This document shows positions 42,173 through 50,585 of a DNA stretch of 64,000 nt, in pieces. This DNA comes from Georgenia subflava (GTDB taxonomy: Bacteria; Actinomycetota; Actinomycetes; Actinomycetales; Actinomycetaceae), in contig NZ_VUKD01000004.1 in assembly GCF_009193155.1 (NCBI RefSeq), forward strand, positions 186,001 through 250,000, written 5' to 3'. The position numbers and the translations under genes are program-made. A model generated the notes under the pieces. The model had not been told where the DNA came from and made no database searches. It worked only from the letters and a program-made list of their open reading frames with translations. Every line of letters begins with the position of its first letter. Positions within the stretch are counted from its first letter, which is position 1.

Positions 42173-43228
42173 CTACCTGCGCGGGGTGGACTCGCGCACG
42201 ACGACGTCGCCGGTCACCGTGATCTCGCGCGGCTCCGCAGCTGGCTCGAGCGCGAGCGGCGTGGCGAGCCGGCCGATCTCCTCGAGCGGCAGCCGCACGG
42301 TCGTCAGGGCCGGTGCGACGTCCCGCAGGGTCGCGATGTCGTCGAACCCGGCGAAGGCGACCTGTCCGGGCACGTCCAGCCCGGCGTCGCGGGCGGCTGA
42401 CATCGCGCCGACCGCCATCACGTCGTTGACCGCGAAGACCAGCTCCGGGACCCGGCGGGCGTCGATGAGGGTCCGCATCGCGGCGTAGCCGCCGTCCCGG
42501 GTGAACTCGCTCGGCACGACGGCGTCGGGAAGGATTTCGGTCCCGCTGACTGCCATCGCGTCGCGGAATCCGGTGGCGCGCTCGCGCGCTGTCAGGTGCC
42601 CGGGCGGGCCGGCGAGGATCGCGACGTCTCGGTAGCCGAGCTCGTGCAGCGCGTCCGCCAGCGCCCCGCCGCCGCCGCGGTTGTCGGGACGGACGGTGCT
42701 GACGCCGAGGATCGGCTGGCCGATCATCGCCACCGTGCCGCCGCGCTCCTGGTAGTTCTCCAGCGCAGCGCGCAGCTGCTCGTTGCCCTCGGCGTCGTCG
42801 CGGCGGCCGCCGGCGAGGATGATCGCCCGCGCGCGCTGGTTCTGCAGCGTCTGGACGAACTCGAGCTCGCGGCGCGGGTCGTGGTGGGTGTTGGCGAGGG
42901 TGACGGCGCAGCCGGCCTCGTCCGCGGCGCCGGTGACGCCCGCGGCGATCGAGGAAAAGTAAGGGTCGGCGATGTCGTGCACGATCAGGCCGATGGTGGC
43001 CGTGCGGCCGCGGGCCATCGCCTGGGCGTTCGCGTCGGGGGAGTAGTGCAGCCGCGCGGCCGCGGCCAGCACGCGCTCCTTGAGGTCGGCCCGGACGGTC
43101 CGGTCGATGCTGCCGTTGATCGCCCGCGACGCCGTGGCCAGGGAGACGCCGGCCTCCCGCGCGACGTCGCTCAGGGTGACTCCTGTGCGGGCCCGTGCGA
43201 CCGTGCGACCCGTTCCGTCTGCGCTCAC
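42173..43228 (-). CDS. LacI-family repressor
   Basis: A 351-aa repressor. GVTLSDVAREAGVSLATASRAINGSIDRTVRADLKERVLAAAARLHYSPDANAQAMARGRT is the LacI headpiece and hinge, and TIGLIVHDIADPYFSSIAAGVTGAADEAGCAVTLANTHHDPRRELEFVQTLQNQRARAIILAGG opens the ribose-binding-like core. GTG 43228. It sits immediately upstream of, and on the same strand as, the Gfo-DUF993-isomerase operon, and inverted repeats lie both before its own gene and before that operon. It is the likely local regulator. Confidence 0.93.
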   Translation of the reverse strand: MSADGTGRTVARARTGVTLSDVAREAGVSLATASRAINGSIDRTVRADLKERVLAAAARLHYSPDANAQAMARGRTATIGLIVHDIADPYFSSIAAGVTGAADEAGCAVTLANTHHDPRRELEFVQTLQNQRARAIILAGGRRDDAEGNEQLRAALENYQERGGTVAMIGQPILGVSTVRPDNRGGGGALADALHELGYRDVAILAGPPGHLTARERATGFRDAMAVSGTEILPDAVVPSEFTRDGGYAAMRTLIDARRVPELVFAVNDVMAVGAMSAARDAGLDVPGQVAFAGFDDIATLRDVAPALTTVRLPLEEIGRLATPLALEPAAEPREITVTGDVVVRESTPRR

Positions 43229-43280
43229 GAACGCCCCGTCTCCGCTGATGAGGGCCCCGGTGAGATGGGGCCGCCGTCAC

Positions 43281-43296
43281 AGTAAGCGCTATCCCG
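43281..43296. promoter_or_regulatory. candidate LacI operator, upstream of repressor gene
   Basis: AGTAAGCGCTATCC contains the centre AGCGCT (43285..43290) with near-symmetrical flanks, the usual form of a LacI-family operator, 53 bp upstream of the GTG at 43228. Confidence 0.45.
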
Positions 43297-43407
43297 AACC
43301 GCGGCAACGAGCTCGCACCACGGTGGCCGGCGGCGAGGTCGGACAATCTACTTTCGGTGCCCACGTCGTCCGGGGCAGGATGAGGCAGGCGACGAAGGAG
43401 GGTGTGC

Positions 43408-44343
43408 GTGCGAGTGCTCCTGGCCGGTGCGACAGGCACCATCGGGACCGAGCTGACGGCGCAGCTGCTCGCCGCCGGGCACGAGGTCGTCGGCCTGACC
43501 CGGCGCGAGTCCGGGGCGCGCAGGCTGACCGAAGCGGGCGCCGACGGCGTGGTCGCCGACATCCTCGACGCCGGCGCGCTGCGCGAGGCGCTCGCCGGCC
43601 GGCAGGTCGACGCCGTCGTCCACGAGGGCACCGCCATCGCGGGGACGCCCATCCGGCACCGCGACCTGTACCCGACCAACGCCCTGCGCACCTACGGCAC
43701 GGCGAACCTGCTCCGGGTTGCCCGCGACCTGGGCGCGCACCGCTTCGTGACCCAGTCCTTCCTCTACGTCTACGGCTACGTCGACCACGGCGAGGTCCCG
43801 GTCACGGAGGACGCCCCGCTCGGCCCGGGCGGTGGGGGCGCGTTCGACCGGCACGTCGCCGCCATGCGCTCGAACGAGAGGCAGGTGCTCGAGGCCGACG
43901 ACATCGACGGCATCGCCCTGCGGTACGGGTTCTTCTACGGCGCCGAGCCCGCCACCCGCGGCATGCTCGACAGCGTCGCACGCCGGCGCCTGCCCGCTCC
44001 GCGCCGCGGCACCGGGCTCTCGCTCGTGCACGTCGAGGACGCCGCGGCCGCCACGGTCGCCGCGCTCGAGCGCGGACGGGGCGGTGAGGCGTACAACGTC
44101 GCCGCCGACGAGCGGCTGACGTGGACGGCGTACTTCGACGCCGTCGCCGAGGCCGCGGGCGCGAAGCGGCCCCTGCGGCTGCCGAACGTCGTGTTCCGGG
44201 CCTCGCCGTACCTCGGGGTGCTCATGACCCGGGCGAGTATCCACCTGGACAGCACCAAGGCCGAGCAGCAGCTCGGCTGGCGGCCGAGCTACCCGAGCGT
44301 CCGCGAGGGCCTTGCCGCGGTGGTCCGAGGCGGCCAGCGGTAG
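43408..44343 (+). CDS. NAD-dependent epimerase/dehydratase-family protein
   Basis: An extended-SDR protein of 311 aa. VRVLLAGATGTIGTELTAQLLAAGHEVVGLTRRESGARRLTEAGADGVVADILD shows GxxGxxG. SFLYVYGYVDHGEVPVTEDAPLG contains the catalytic-region Ser/Tyr, although the YxxxK is not obvious; IALRYGFFYGAEPATRGMLDSVARRRLPAPRRGTGLSLVHVEDAAAATVAAL is typical. GTG 43402 is open, but AAGGAGG at 43395..43401 places the start at GTG 43408. Divergent from the LacI gene. The reaction is unknown; NAD(P)H-binding nucleoside-sugar or lipid-type reductases look alike. Confidence 0.85.
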   Translation: MRVLLAGATGTIGTELTAQLLAAGHEVVGLTRRESGARRLTEAGADGVVADILDAGALREALAGRQVDAVVHEGTAIAGTPIRHRDLYPTNALRTYGTANLLRVARDLGAHRFVTQSFLYVYGYVDHGEVPVTEDAPLGPGGGGAFDRHVAAMRSNERQVLEADDIDGIALRYGFFYGAEPATRGMLDSVARRRLPAPRRGTGLSLVHVEDAAAATVAALERGRGGEAYNVAADERLTWTAYFDAVAEAAGAKRPLRLPNVVFRASPYLGVLMTRASIHLDSTKAEQQLGWRPSYPSVREGLAAVVRGGQR

Positions 44344-44442
44344 CGCAGCGGGTCATCGGCCGGCAGGTACCACGTTGACGACGGCCACCATCGGTGCTGA
44401 ACTCTCGCGGGAAGCGTATTCCCCCACGATGAGGTGCACCCC

Positions 44443-45303
44443 ATGACCAGCTGGCGGCTCGCCGCATCCACCCTCGGCGCCCCAGACGAGGACCTGCCCA
44501 CGATCGTCGAGATCCTGCGGCGCCACGGCGCTGCCGCCGTGGAGCTGCGCGCCGCCGACGGTGCCCAGGTCCACGTGGGCCTCGACGCGGCCGAGCGGTC
44601 CGGTGTCCGTCAGCTCTTCGCCGACGCGGGCATCGAGATCCTCGCCGTCGCGAGCCGGGTCCAGGTCGCCGCGGCGGGCGACGACGACGGGGTCGTCTCC
44701 GCCCTGCTCGCCCATCTCGAGCTGGCCGCCGACCTCGGCGCCGGGTACGTGCGGGTCTTCCCAGGGGCCCCGACCGGCAACGCGCGACGGGACGAGCTCC
44801 CGATGCTGATCGAGGACGTCGACGAGGTGGACTCCCGGGCGGTCCGGCGCCTGGCCGCGGTGGCTGGACGTGCCACGGAGCTCGGTGTGCGCCCCGTGAT
44901 CGAGACCCACGACTCCCACCCGCGCGGCACCGACGTCCTGCGGGTGCTCGACCGGCTCGACGTCGAGCGGCCCGGACACCCGGTCGGGGCCATCTGGGAC
45001 GTGCTGCACCCCTGGCGCGTCGGCGAGCCGCTCGAGGTCACCGCAGCCGCCCTCCTGAAGCACCTGAGAGGCGGCCGCGGGTTCGTCCAGATCAAGGACG
45101 TCGTCGAGCCGGCGGATATCACGCCCGTCCTGCAGGGCAGCGGCACGGTGCCCGTGCCTCACATGCTCGAGCTGCTCGCCCACGGTGGCTACCGCGGCCC
45201 CGTCTCCCTGGAGTGGGAACGGATGTGGTACCCCCACGTCGAGCCGCTCGACCCCGCGCTCGGGGCGGCCGCCGCCGTCCTCGCCGCGGCCGGGACGGAG
45301 TAG
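44443..45303 (+). CDS. sugar-phosphate isomerase/epimerase TIM-barrel protein
   Basis: A 286-aa xylose-isomerase-like barrel, different from the one at 38.7 kb. Landmarks are WRLAASTLGAPDEDLPTIVEILRRHGAAAVELRAADGAQVHVGL, LELAADLGAGYVRVFPGAPTG, VRPVIETHDSHPRGTDVLRVLDRLDVERPGHPVGAIWDVLHPWRVGEPLEV and GFVQIKDVVEPADITPVLQGSGTVPVPHMLELLAHGGYRGPVSLEWERMWYPHVE, with metal Glu/Asp/His in ETHDSH, WDVLHP and EWERMW. ATG 44443 follows GAGGTG. Lies about 100 bp after the epimerase and may be in its operon. The substrate is unknown. Confidence 0.88.
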   Translation: MTSWRLAASTLGAPDEDLPTIVEILRRHGAAAVELRAADGAQVHVGLDAAERSGVRQLFADAGIEILAVASRVQVAAAGDDDGVVSALLAHLELAADLGAGYVRVFPGAPTGNARRDELPMLIEDVDEVDSRAVRRLAAVAGRATELGVRPVIETHDSHPRGTDVLRVLDRLDVERPGHPVGAIWDVLHPWRVGEPLEVTAAALLKHLRGGRGFVQIKDVVEPADITPVLQGSGTVPVPHMLELLAHGGYRGPVSLEWERMWYPHVEPLDPALGAAAAVLAAAGTE

Positions 45304-45393
45304 CCCGGACGACGACGGTGCTCGTCGTGATCGCCACCGGGTTCGGACCCGACCAGCGGTGCGGGGGTCACGGGCATGGGCTGTCCGACCGCC

Positions 45394-46305
45394 TCAGGGG
45401 GCGACCATCTCGATGACGACCTTTCCGGCGGCGTGCCCGGACTCGACGACGGCCAGCGCCTCGCGGGCGCGCTCCAGCGGGAAGGTGGCAGTGACGTGCG
45501 GGTCGACCCGACCGTCGGCGACGAGGTTGGTGATCCTCGCCAGCGCCCCGGGGACGCGCTGACGCAACGAGCCGCCGAGGCGGGTGACGAGCCCGTCGGC
45601 GGCGGAGACGACGCCGGCGGGCCGGGTGGCCAGCACAGTCGCCTGGCGGAGCGCGTCACCCCCGACGAGGTCGACGACCAGGTCCACGCCGTCGGGGGCC
45701 AGCTGCCGCACCGCATCCGCGAAGTGCGCCCCGGAGGGGACGAAGGTGGCGCCGGTGGACTCCACGAGCTCACGCTTCGCCTCGCTCGCGACTCCGACGA
45801 CCTCGAGCCCGCGCACCCGGCCGACCTGCGCGGCCAGGTGGCCGACGCCGCCACCCGCGCCGAGGATGAGCATGGTCCCGCCGGCGTCGACCTCGACCTG
45901 GTGGGTCAAGTCGAAGGCGGTGGTGCCCGCGACGGGGAGGACTGCGGCGTCGACGAAGGAGATCCCCGCAGGCTTGACGACCGCATGGGCGGCACGCACC
46001 AGAGTGTGCTCGGCGAAGCCGCCCCGGCCGACCCGCACCGGCGCGAGCACCTCGTCCCCGGCGGCGAAGTCCCGCACGCCGTCGCCGACCGCCGCGACCA
46101 CGCCGGCAACCTCCAGCCCCATGGCGACCGGCAGGTCCCGGTCGGGGCCGAGGCCACCGGCTCGGATCTTCGCGTCCGCCGGGTTGACGCCTGCGGCGCG
46201 GACCGCGACGAGCAGCTCGCCGTCGCCGGGCGTCGGGACGGGCCGGTCGACGAGCTCCTCGTGCTCGGGTCCGCCGAGCTGGTTGAAGACGTACACCCTG
46301 GACAT
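45394..46305 (-). CDS. zinc-free quinone-oxidoreductase-like MDR enzyme
   Basis: A 303-aa NADPH-dependent MDR enzyme of the quinone reductase type. N-terminal RVYVFNQLGGPEHEELVDRPVPTPGDGELLVAVRAAGVNPADAKIRAGGLGPDRDLPVAMGLEVAGVVAAVGDG lacks zinc Cys. The Rossmann part is VEVDAGGTMLILGAGGGVGHLAAQVGRVRGLEVVGVASEAKRELVESTGATFVPSG. Converges on the isomerase gene at 45303. Such enzymes reduce quinones or alkenals; the physiological substrate is open. Confidence 0.9.
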   Translation of the reverse strand: MSRVYVFNQLGGPEHEELVDRPVPTPGDGELLVAVRAAGVNPADAKIRAGGLGPDRDLPVAMGLEVAGVVAAVGDGVRDFAAGDEVLAPVRVGRGGFAEHTLVRAAHAVVKPAGISFVDAAVLPVAGTTAFDLTHQVEVDAGGTMLILGAGGGVGHLAAQVGRVRGLEVVGVASEAKRELVESTGATFVPSGAHFADAVRQLAPDGVDLVVDLVGGDALRQATVLATRPAGVVSAADGLVTRLGGSLRQRVPGALARITNLVADGRVDPHVTATFPLERAREALAVVESGHAAGKVVIEMVAP

Positions 46306-46430
46306 GGCCTGCCTTCCCTCGCCGTCGCCTCCCACGATCCACCACGGAGGCGGTCTCGTCACGGAGCCGGCGGACTGCGCGACGTCCGTTCCGCAAGCGC
46401 GACCGGCTCCCCGAGGTCACCGGTCAGAGC

Positions 46431-46655
46431 TCAAGGACCGCCTCGGTCTTGCCATCCTCGTCGACCTCACCGGTCGGGACGAAGCCGATCCGCTCGTAGA
46501 AGCTGCTCGGCCCGTCCGCGTCACCTTGGTAGCTCGTGCCGATGCGGCGTGCGGCGGGGCGAGTGCGGACGTAGTCGACCACCTGGCGCCACCGAGGCGT
46601 CCGTGGCAGGGGAGTGGCCCGGACGCGGACGCCCGGGCCACCCTCTGCTGCACCT
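46431..46655 (-). pseudogene. remnant of a GNAT acetyltransferase
   Basis: In one minus-strand frame, the end of a GNAT acetyltransferase is readable: RQVVDYVRTRPAARRIGTSYQGDADGPSSFYERIGFVPTGEVDEDGKTEAVLEL and stop TGA. This is the last 55-60 residues of the fold, including the FYERIGF helix-sheet. Upstream, the acetyl-CoA-binding loop (Q/RxxGxG/A) is replaced by unrelated sequence (RVRATPLPRTPRW), which looks frameshifted, and no start or N-terminal half is found. The gene is therefore broken. Confidence 0.7.
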
Positions 46656-47005
46656 GGTAGGTCAGTCTCTCGACGGGTGCCCGATCGTGGGCGGTGCCGG
46701 TGCTTCGTTGAGCATCAAGACGGCCGATATCCTCGCGAGCCGGCCGACAGCCAGGTGGCGTTGTTCGATGTTCTCACTCGCCTCACATCACCAGCTTTCG
46801 CTCGCGTCTTCAGAAGGTGCGTCCCTGCACCGTCCTGCCGCCGGGCGTCGTCGTCGATCATTCTCGTTCCCGACCCGTCGGGGCGCCTGACTCGGGACCC
46901 CGGGTCGATGCGAGCGCTTCGATCGTCATGCCGTCCAGCTACCTCCATCGTGCCACCGCTCGATGGGATCGCGCTATGGGACGTTCGTCCGTCCACAGAT
47001 TGGTC
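46656..47005. other. 350-bp region with no coherent gene
   Basis: Follows the GNAT remnant. GC content and codon structure look weaker than in the neighbours and only short shadow frames occur. It may be eroded coding sequence left by a deletion; nothing is identified. Confidence 0.4.
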
Positions 47006-47770
47006 TCACTCGGGCAGCCACCGGTCGGCGACGGCGTACCCGCCGTCCACCGGCAGGGCCACCCCGGTGACGAAGTCCGAGGCGCTCGACGCAAGGAAGA
47101 CCGCCGGACCCACGAGATCGATGGGCTCGCCCCAGCGCTGGGCCGGGGTCTTGTGACGGATGCGCTCACCCCACTCGGTCTCCCGGGCGCCGCGGGTGAG
47201 CTCGGTGTCGTACCAGCCCGGCAGCAACGCGTTGACCTGCACGCCGTGCGCGGCGAGCTCGACCGCCAGGGACCGGGTCAGCCCGACCATGCCCGTCTTG
47301 GCGGTCGTGTAGCTGACCGAGGCGGGCTGACCGAACAGCGCGTAGATCGACCCGATGTTGATGATCTTCCCCGACCCCTGGGCGACCATGGCGCGGGCTG
47401 CGTGCTTGGCGCAGAGGAATGATCCGGTCAGGTGGGTGTCGAGCACCGCGCGCCAGTCGTCCTCGGTGAGCTCCAGCACCGGTCCGGCGACGTAGTTGCC
47501 GGCGTTGTTGACGAGGACGTCGAGCCGGCCGGCCGACTCCACGACGGTGCCCACGGTCCGCGCGACCGCGGCCTCGTCACGCACGTCGCAGACCAGGGCG
47601 CCGAGCCCGTCACGGCTCGCTACGGCGGCGTTCTTCCGCTCGTCCCGGCCGGTCACCCACACTCTCGCGCCCGCGGCGGCGAGCCCACGCGCGATGGCGA
47701 GCCCGAGCCCACCGTTGCCCCCGGTGACGAGGGCGACCCGGCCCGCCAGTCTGAACGGATCCGGCTCCAC
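47006..47770 (-). CDS. SDR-family dehydrogenase, 2-deoxy-gluconate-dehydrogenase-like
   Basis: A 254-aa classical SDR. LAGRVALVTGGNGGLGLAIARGLAAAGARVWVTGRDE carries TGGNGGLG; LVNNAGNYVAGPVLE, INIGSIYALFGQPASVSYTTAKTGMVGLTRSLAVELAAHGVQVNALLPGWYDTEL carries catalytic Ser, Tyr (SYTTAK) and Lys, and SDFVTGVALPVDGGYAVADRW is the end. GTG 47770. The series resembles gluconate 5-dehydrogenase/2-deoxy-D-gluconate 3-dehydrogenase-type SDRs. It has no operon partner. Confidence 0.9.
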   Translation of the reverse strand: MEPDPFRLAGRVALVTGGNGGLGLAIARGLAAAGARVWVTGRDERKNAAVASRDGLGALVCDVRDEAAVARTVGTVVESAGRLDVLVNNAGNYVAGPVLELTEDDWRAVLDTHLTGSFLCAKHAARAMVAQGSGKIINIGSIYALFGQPASVSYTTAKTGMVGLTRSLAVELAAHGVQVNALLPGWYDTELTRGARETEWGERIRHKTPAQRWGEPIDLVGPAVFLASSASDFVTGVALPVDGGYAVADRWLPE

Positions 47771-47853
47771 GTCGAGCCTCCTGCGGTAGGCGAGGCCTCA
47801 AGTGTCGTACCGGATCGCACGGTGCGCCAGGAGGGCGGAGGCTTCGGCCCGGA

Positions 47854-49482
47854 CTACCGCGCGAGGAACGGCTCGAGCAGGTCGGGGACGGCGTCGACGG
47901 CCACCAGCAGCCCCTCGCCGGCGTCGACGTCGCGCATCGCGTACCCGCCGGAGCCGGCCGCCGTCGTCGCGGTGATCGTCGCGAGCCCGGCCCGGCGCTG
48001 GAACCACGACTGCCGCACGTTCCACCCGACGATGCCTGTGCGCTGCAACGCCACGGTGCTGCGCTGGAACGTCCCGCTGCGGGTGACGAGGTAGTCCTCG
48101 TCGAGCCGGTGCCCGAGCGAACGGGCGGCGTCGACGGCCAGGACCACGAGCGCCGGGGTGAGCACGACGACCCCGACCCCGGCGACCACGAAGAACGTCG
48201 GTGTGAGCCACACGCCAAGCACCGCCCCGACGACGGCGTACCCCACTACCGTGCCGAACGCCCACCTGATCCGCTTGGACCGGGCCGCCGGCGGGTGCGG
48301 CGTCAGACCGGTGACCGCGGTGGGGGAGAGGGCCTCGCGCAGCACGGTCGCCGCCACGTCGTCGGCGAGGCCTCGCGGGGCGAGCGGCAGCAACGTCTTG
48401 TTGTCCGTGGCGGTCTGCTTGCCGTTCTCGTCCGGCCGGCGCAGACCGCTGGCGACGGCGTCGAGCTGGGCGGCGCCGGCGAGCCTGGCGCCGAGCGGCT
48501 CGACCAGCGCGATCCCGCGCAGCCGGGACTCCTGGACGGAGGTCGACCGGGTGGTCAGCAGGCCACGTCGCACCCGGAGCGTGCCGGTCTCGCGCTCGAG
48601 CCGGTAGTTCCACCAGAGCTCGACGTGGATCAGCAGCGCGCCCACCAGGCCGACCAGGGCCGGTCCGGCCAGTGCGACGGCGAGGACCGGCAGCCAGCCG
48701 ACGTCGCCCACCAGGGTCGTGAACCAGTCGATGATGCGCTGCTGCCCCTGCCCGGCGTTGCCGAGCGTCTGTCCGGCCAGGGCGTAGCAGGCCCCGGCGA
48801 TGACGAACGGCGTCCAGGTCAGCGGCACGTAGCGCAGCCACCGCGGGTCGAAGGTGGCGATCGCAGGGTGTGCGACGTCGTCGTGCGCGCCGTCGCCGTC
48901 GGCCCGCCCGAGGAGCCTGGAGTGGAGACGCTCGGCGTCCCCGCGCGGGATCGGCGAGAGGTTGATCGAGCCCTCCTCGCCGGACTGCTCACCGGTGCCG
49001 ATCTGGACGCGCGCGAGGCCGAGGATGCGCAGGACGGGGTCCGCGGTGACGTCGACGGTGCGGATCCGGTCGCGGTGCAGAGAGCGTCGCTTCTTCACGA
49101 CGACGCCGCTGTGCAGCCGCATCCGATGCTCTTCGACGAGGTAACGGGTGGTGCGGTGACGCAGCCATCCGCCCACGAACCCGCACGCCGCCGTCACCAC
49201 CGCTGCGGGCAGCACCCAGACCAGCGCCGTGGTGAGGGAGTCGACCAGGGCGATGACGATGCCCGTCGGGACGGCGACGGCGACGGCGAGGGCGGTGACG
49301 GTGAGTCCGTCGGCGACGAGGGTCAGCGGGTCGAGCCGGGTCCACTCGGCGTGATGGGGCGAGTGCGGACTGGGGCCGGGCGTCGGGGCTCGGTCGTCGG
49401 GTCGCCGCGTGCCCACCGCGTCCGCCGGTCCGGCGGCTGTCCCGGGCCACCCGCCGTCGGGCGAGCCTTCCGGCCGTGTCAT
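47854..49482 (-). CDS. bacterial-PH-domain membrane protein, YdbT-like
   Basis: A 542-aa membrane protein with several bPH2 (YdbS/YdbT) domains. After a Pro/Asp-rich N-terminus there are helices at 55-100 (LVADGLTVTALAVAVAVPTGIVIALVDSLTTALVWVLPAAVVTAACGFVGGW). The first PH-like domain is RYLVEEHRMRLHSGVVVKKRRSLHRDRIRTVDVTADPVLRILGLARVQIGTG. A middle pair of helices (VPLTWTPFVIAGACYALAG; WLPVLAVALAGPALVGLVGALLIHVELWWNYRL) and further PH-like segments (LRVRRGLLTTRSTSVQESRLRGIALVEPLGARLAG; YLVTRSGTFQRSTVALQRTGIVGWNVRQSWFQRRAGLATITATT) follow. It is 4-bp coupled to the gene upstream. Role unknown. Confidence 0.88.
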   Translation of the reverse strand: MTRPEGSPDGGWPGTAAGPADAVGTRRPDDRAPTPGPSPHSPHHAEWTRLDPLTLVADGLTVTALAVAVAVPTGIVIALVDSLTTALVWVLPAAVVTAACGFVGGWLRHRTTRYLVEEHRMRLHSGVVVKKRRSLHRDRIRTVDVTADPVLRILGLARVQIGTGEQSGEEGSINLSPIPRGDAERLHSRLLGRADGDGAHDDVAHPAIATFDPRWLRYVPLTWTPFVIAGACYALAGQTLGNAGQGQQRIIDWFTTLVGDVGWLPVLAVALAGPALVGLVGALLIHVELWWNYRLERETGTLRVRRGLLTTRSTSVQESRLRGIALVEPLGARLAGAAQLDAVASGLRRPDENGKQTATDNKTLLPLAPRGLADDVAATVLREALSPTAVTGLTPHPPAARSKRIRWAFGTVVGYAVVGAVLGVWLTPTFFVVAGVGVVVLTPALVVLAVDAARSLGHRLDEDYLVTRSGTFQRSTVALQRTGIVGWNVRQSWFQRRAGLATITATTAAGSGGYAMRDVDAGEGLLVAVDAVPDLLEPFLAR

Positions 49483-49997
49483 GTGGCGTCCCCGGGCGTG
49501 GCCTGGGTGATCTCGGTGAGCTGCTCGACGACCTCGTCCGCCGTCTGCCCTGGCAGGCCGCTGATCGTGACCGCTCCGCGCGAGGACGCCGTCGTGACGA
49601 CGACGGTGGCCAGTCCGAAGGCCTGCTCGAGCGGGCCGCGGCGGGTGTCGACGGTCTGGATCCGCGACATCGGGGCGATGCGCGACTCGACCCAGAACCA
49701 GCCCGAGCGGGCGTAGACCGCGGCCTCGCCGAGCTCCCAGAGCTGGTTGCGGTACCGCCACCGGGGCACGATCACCAGTGCGAGCACCATGACCACCGCC
49801 AGGGCACCGGCGGGGACGAGCAGCCACGTCCGGGCGGCGGTGATGAGCAGCCCGAGCACGACGAGCACGACGATGACCGGCAGGAACCACAGGGCGATCT
49901 CGACGCTCCACCACGCGATGGCCCTACGGTCGGCGCGGTTGCGCGGCGGGCGCAGGCGCGGGTGCTCGCTCGTGCTCGCGGGTGTCGGAGAACTCAT
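49479..49997 (-). CDS. bacterial-PH-domain membrane protein, YdbS-like
   Basis: A 172-aa protein with a basic N-terminus, two helices (SVEIALWFLPVIVVLVVLGLLIT; WLLVPAGALAVVMVLALVIV) and one bPH2 domain (YRNQLWELGEAAVYARSGWFWVESRIAPMSRIQTVDTRRGPLEQAFGLATVVVTTASSRGAVTISGLPGQTADEVVEQL). It is the small YdbS partner of the larger YdbT-like protein immediately downstream, with ATG/stop overlap of 4 bp. ATG 49997 starts the natural N-terminus. In Bacillus the pair is membrane-linked and involved in resistance to some bacteriocins. Confidence 0.9.
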   Translation of the reverse strand: MSSPTPASTSEHPRLRPPRNRADRRAIAWWSVEIALWFLPVIVVLVVLGLLITAARTWLLVPAGALAVVMVLALVIVPRWRYRNQLWELGEAAVYARSGWFWVESRIAPMSRIQTVDTRRGPLEQAFGLATVVVTTASSRGAVTISGLPGQTADEVVEQLTEITQATPGDAT

Positions 49998-50190
49998 GAG
50001 TGCCACCTTCCGGTCGGTGGACGAAAGCGTCGGGCGGCCCGTCAGTTTCAGAACGGCACTGCTGCTATCTCAGTGCACCTGGCACATGGAGACAAGGGGA
50101 TTCTCCTCGGCGAGCCGACACGCCGACGACCCGCCGGTGTTCACCAGCTGTTCACTTGCCGATCGTCCGGCCCGTGGAGACACTCGCCCT

Positions 50191-50427
50191 ATGCCCCACG
50201 ATGCCGACGACGCGCCCAACCTGGACCACGCCGCGCACCAGCTGCACGAGGAGTTCGACGACGCCGTCGGGCCGGAGACGGTGGACCGCCACATCGCCGC
50301 AGAGGCAGGGCGGTTCGCGTCGGCCCGGGTGCAGAGCTTCGTGCCGTTGTTCGTCCACCGCCGGGTCCGGGAGGCGCTGCGTCGTCCCGGACCGGGAAGC
50401 CGCCGGCTCCCGGGGCAGGTGGCCTGA
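50191..50427 (+). CDS. three-helix-bundle dimerisation-domain protein, 78 aa
   Basis: A short protein, MPHDADDAPNLDHAAHQLHEEFDDAVGPETVDRHIAAEAGRFASARVQSFVPLFVHRRVREALRR, ending GSRRLPGQVA. The core matches the short three-helix-bundle dimerisation domain found N-terminally in several actinobacterial regulators and as stand-alone proteins. It has no HTH. ATG 50191 after GTGGAGA. The downstream CHAD gene starts 158 bp later. It may dimerise with a regulator elsewhere; no role is established. Confidence 0.7.
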   Translation: MPHDADDAPNLDHAAHQLHEEFDDAVGPETVDRHIAAEAGRFASARVQSFVPLFVHRRVREALRRPGPGSRRLPGQVA

Positions 50428-50585
50428 GGCAGCGATGAGGGCGGCCCGCGAGGTGGTCTGCGGCGTCGGTCCCGAGGTCGAGCCGGCGACCGGACCGGCG
50501 GGCCCGCCCGGCGTCGGCGGCCCCGACGTCGATCCGGCGGCCGGACCGGCGGGCTCGAGCGCCCAGCCGGGCCGTCGGTGATGCC

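Noticed and set aside
50435-50581. Small forward ORF of 48 aa between the three-helix-bundle and CHAD genes
   Set aside because: The reading is Gly/Pro/Ala-rich (EPATGPAGPPGVGGPDVDPAAGPAGSS), produced by an imperfect internal 48-bp repeat, with no ribosome site; more likely spacer.
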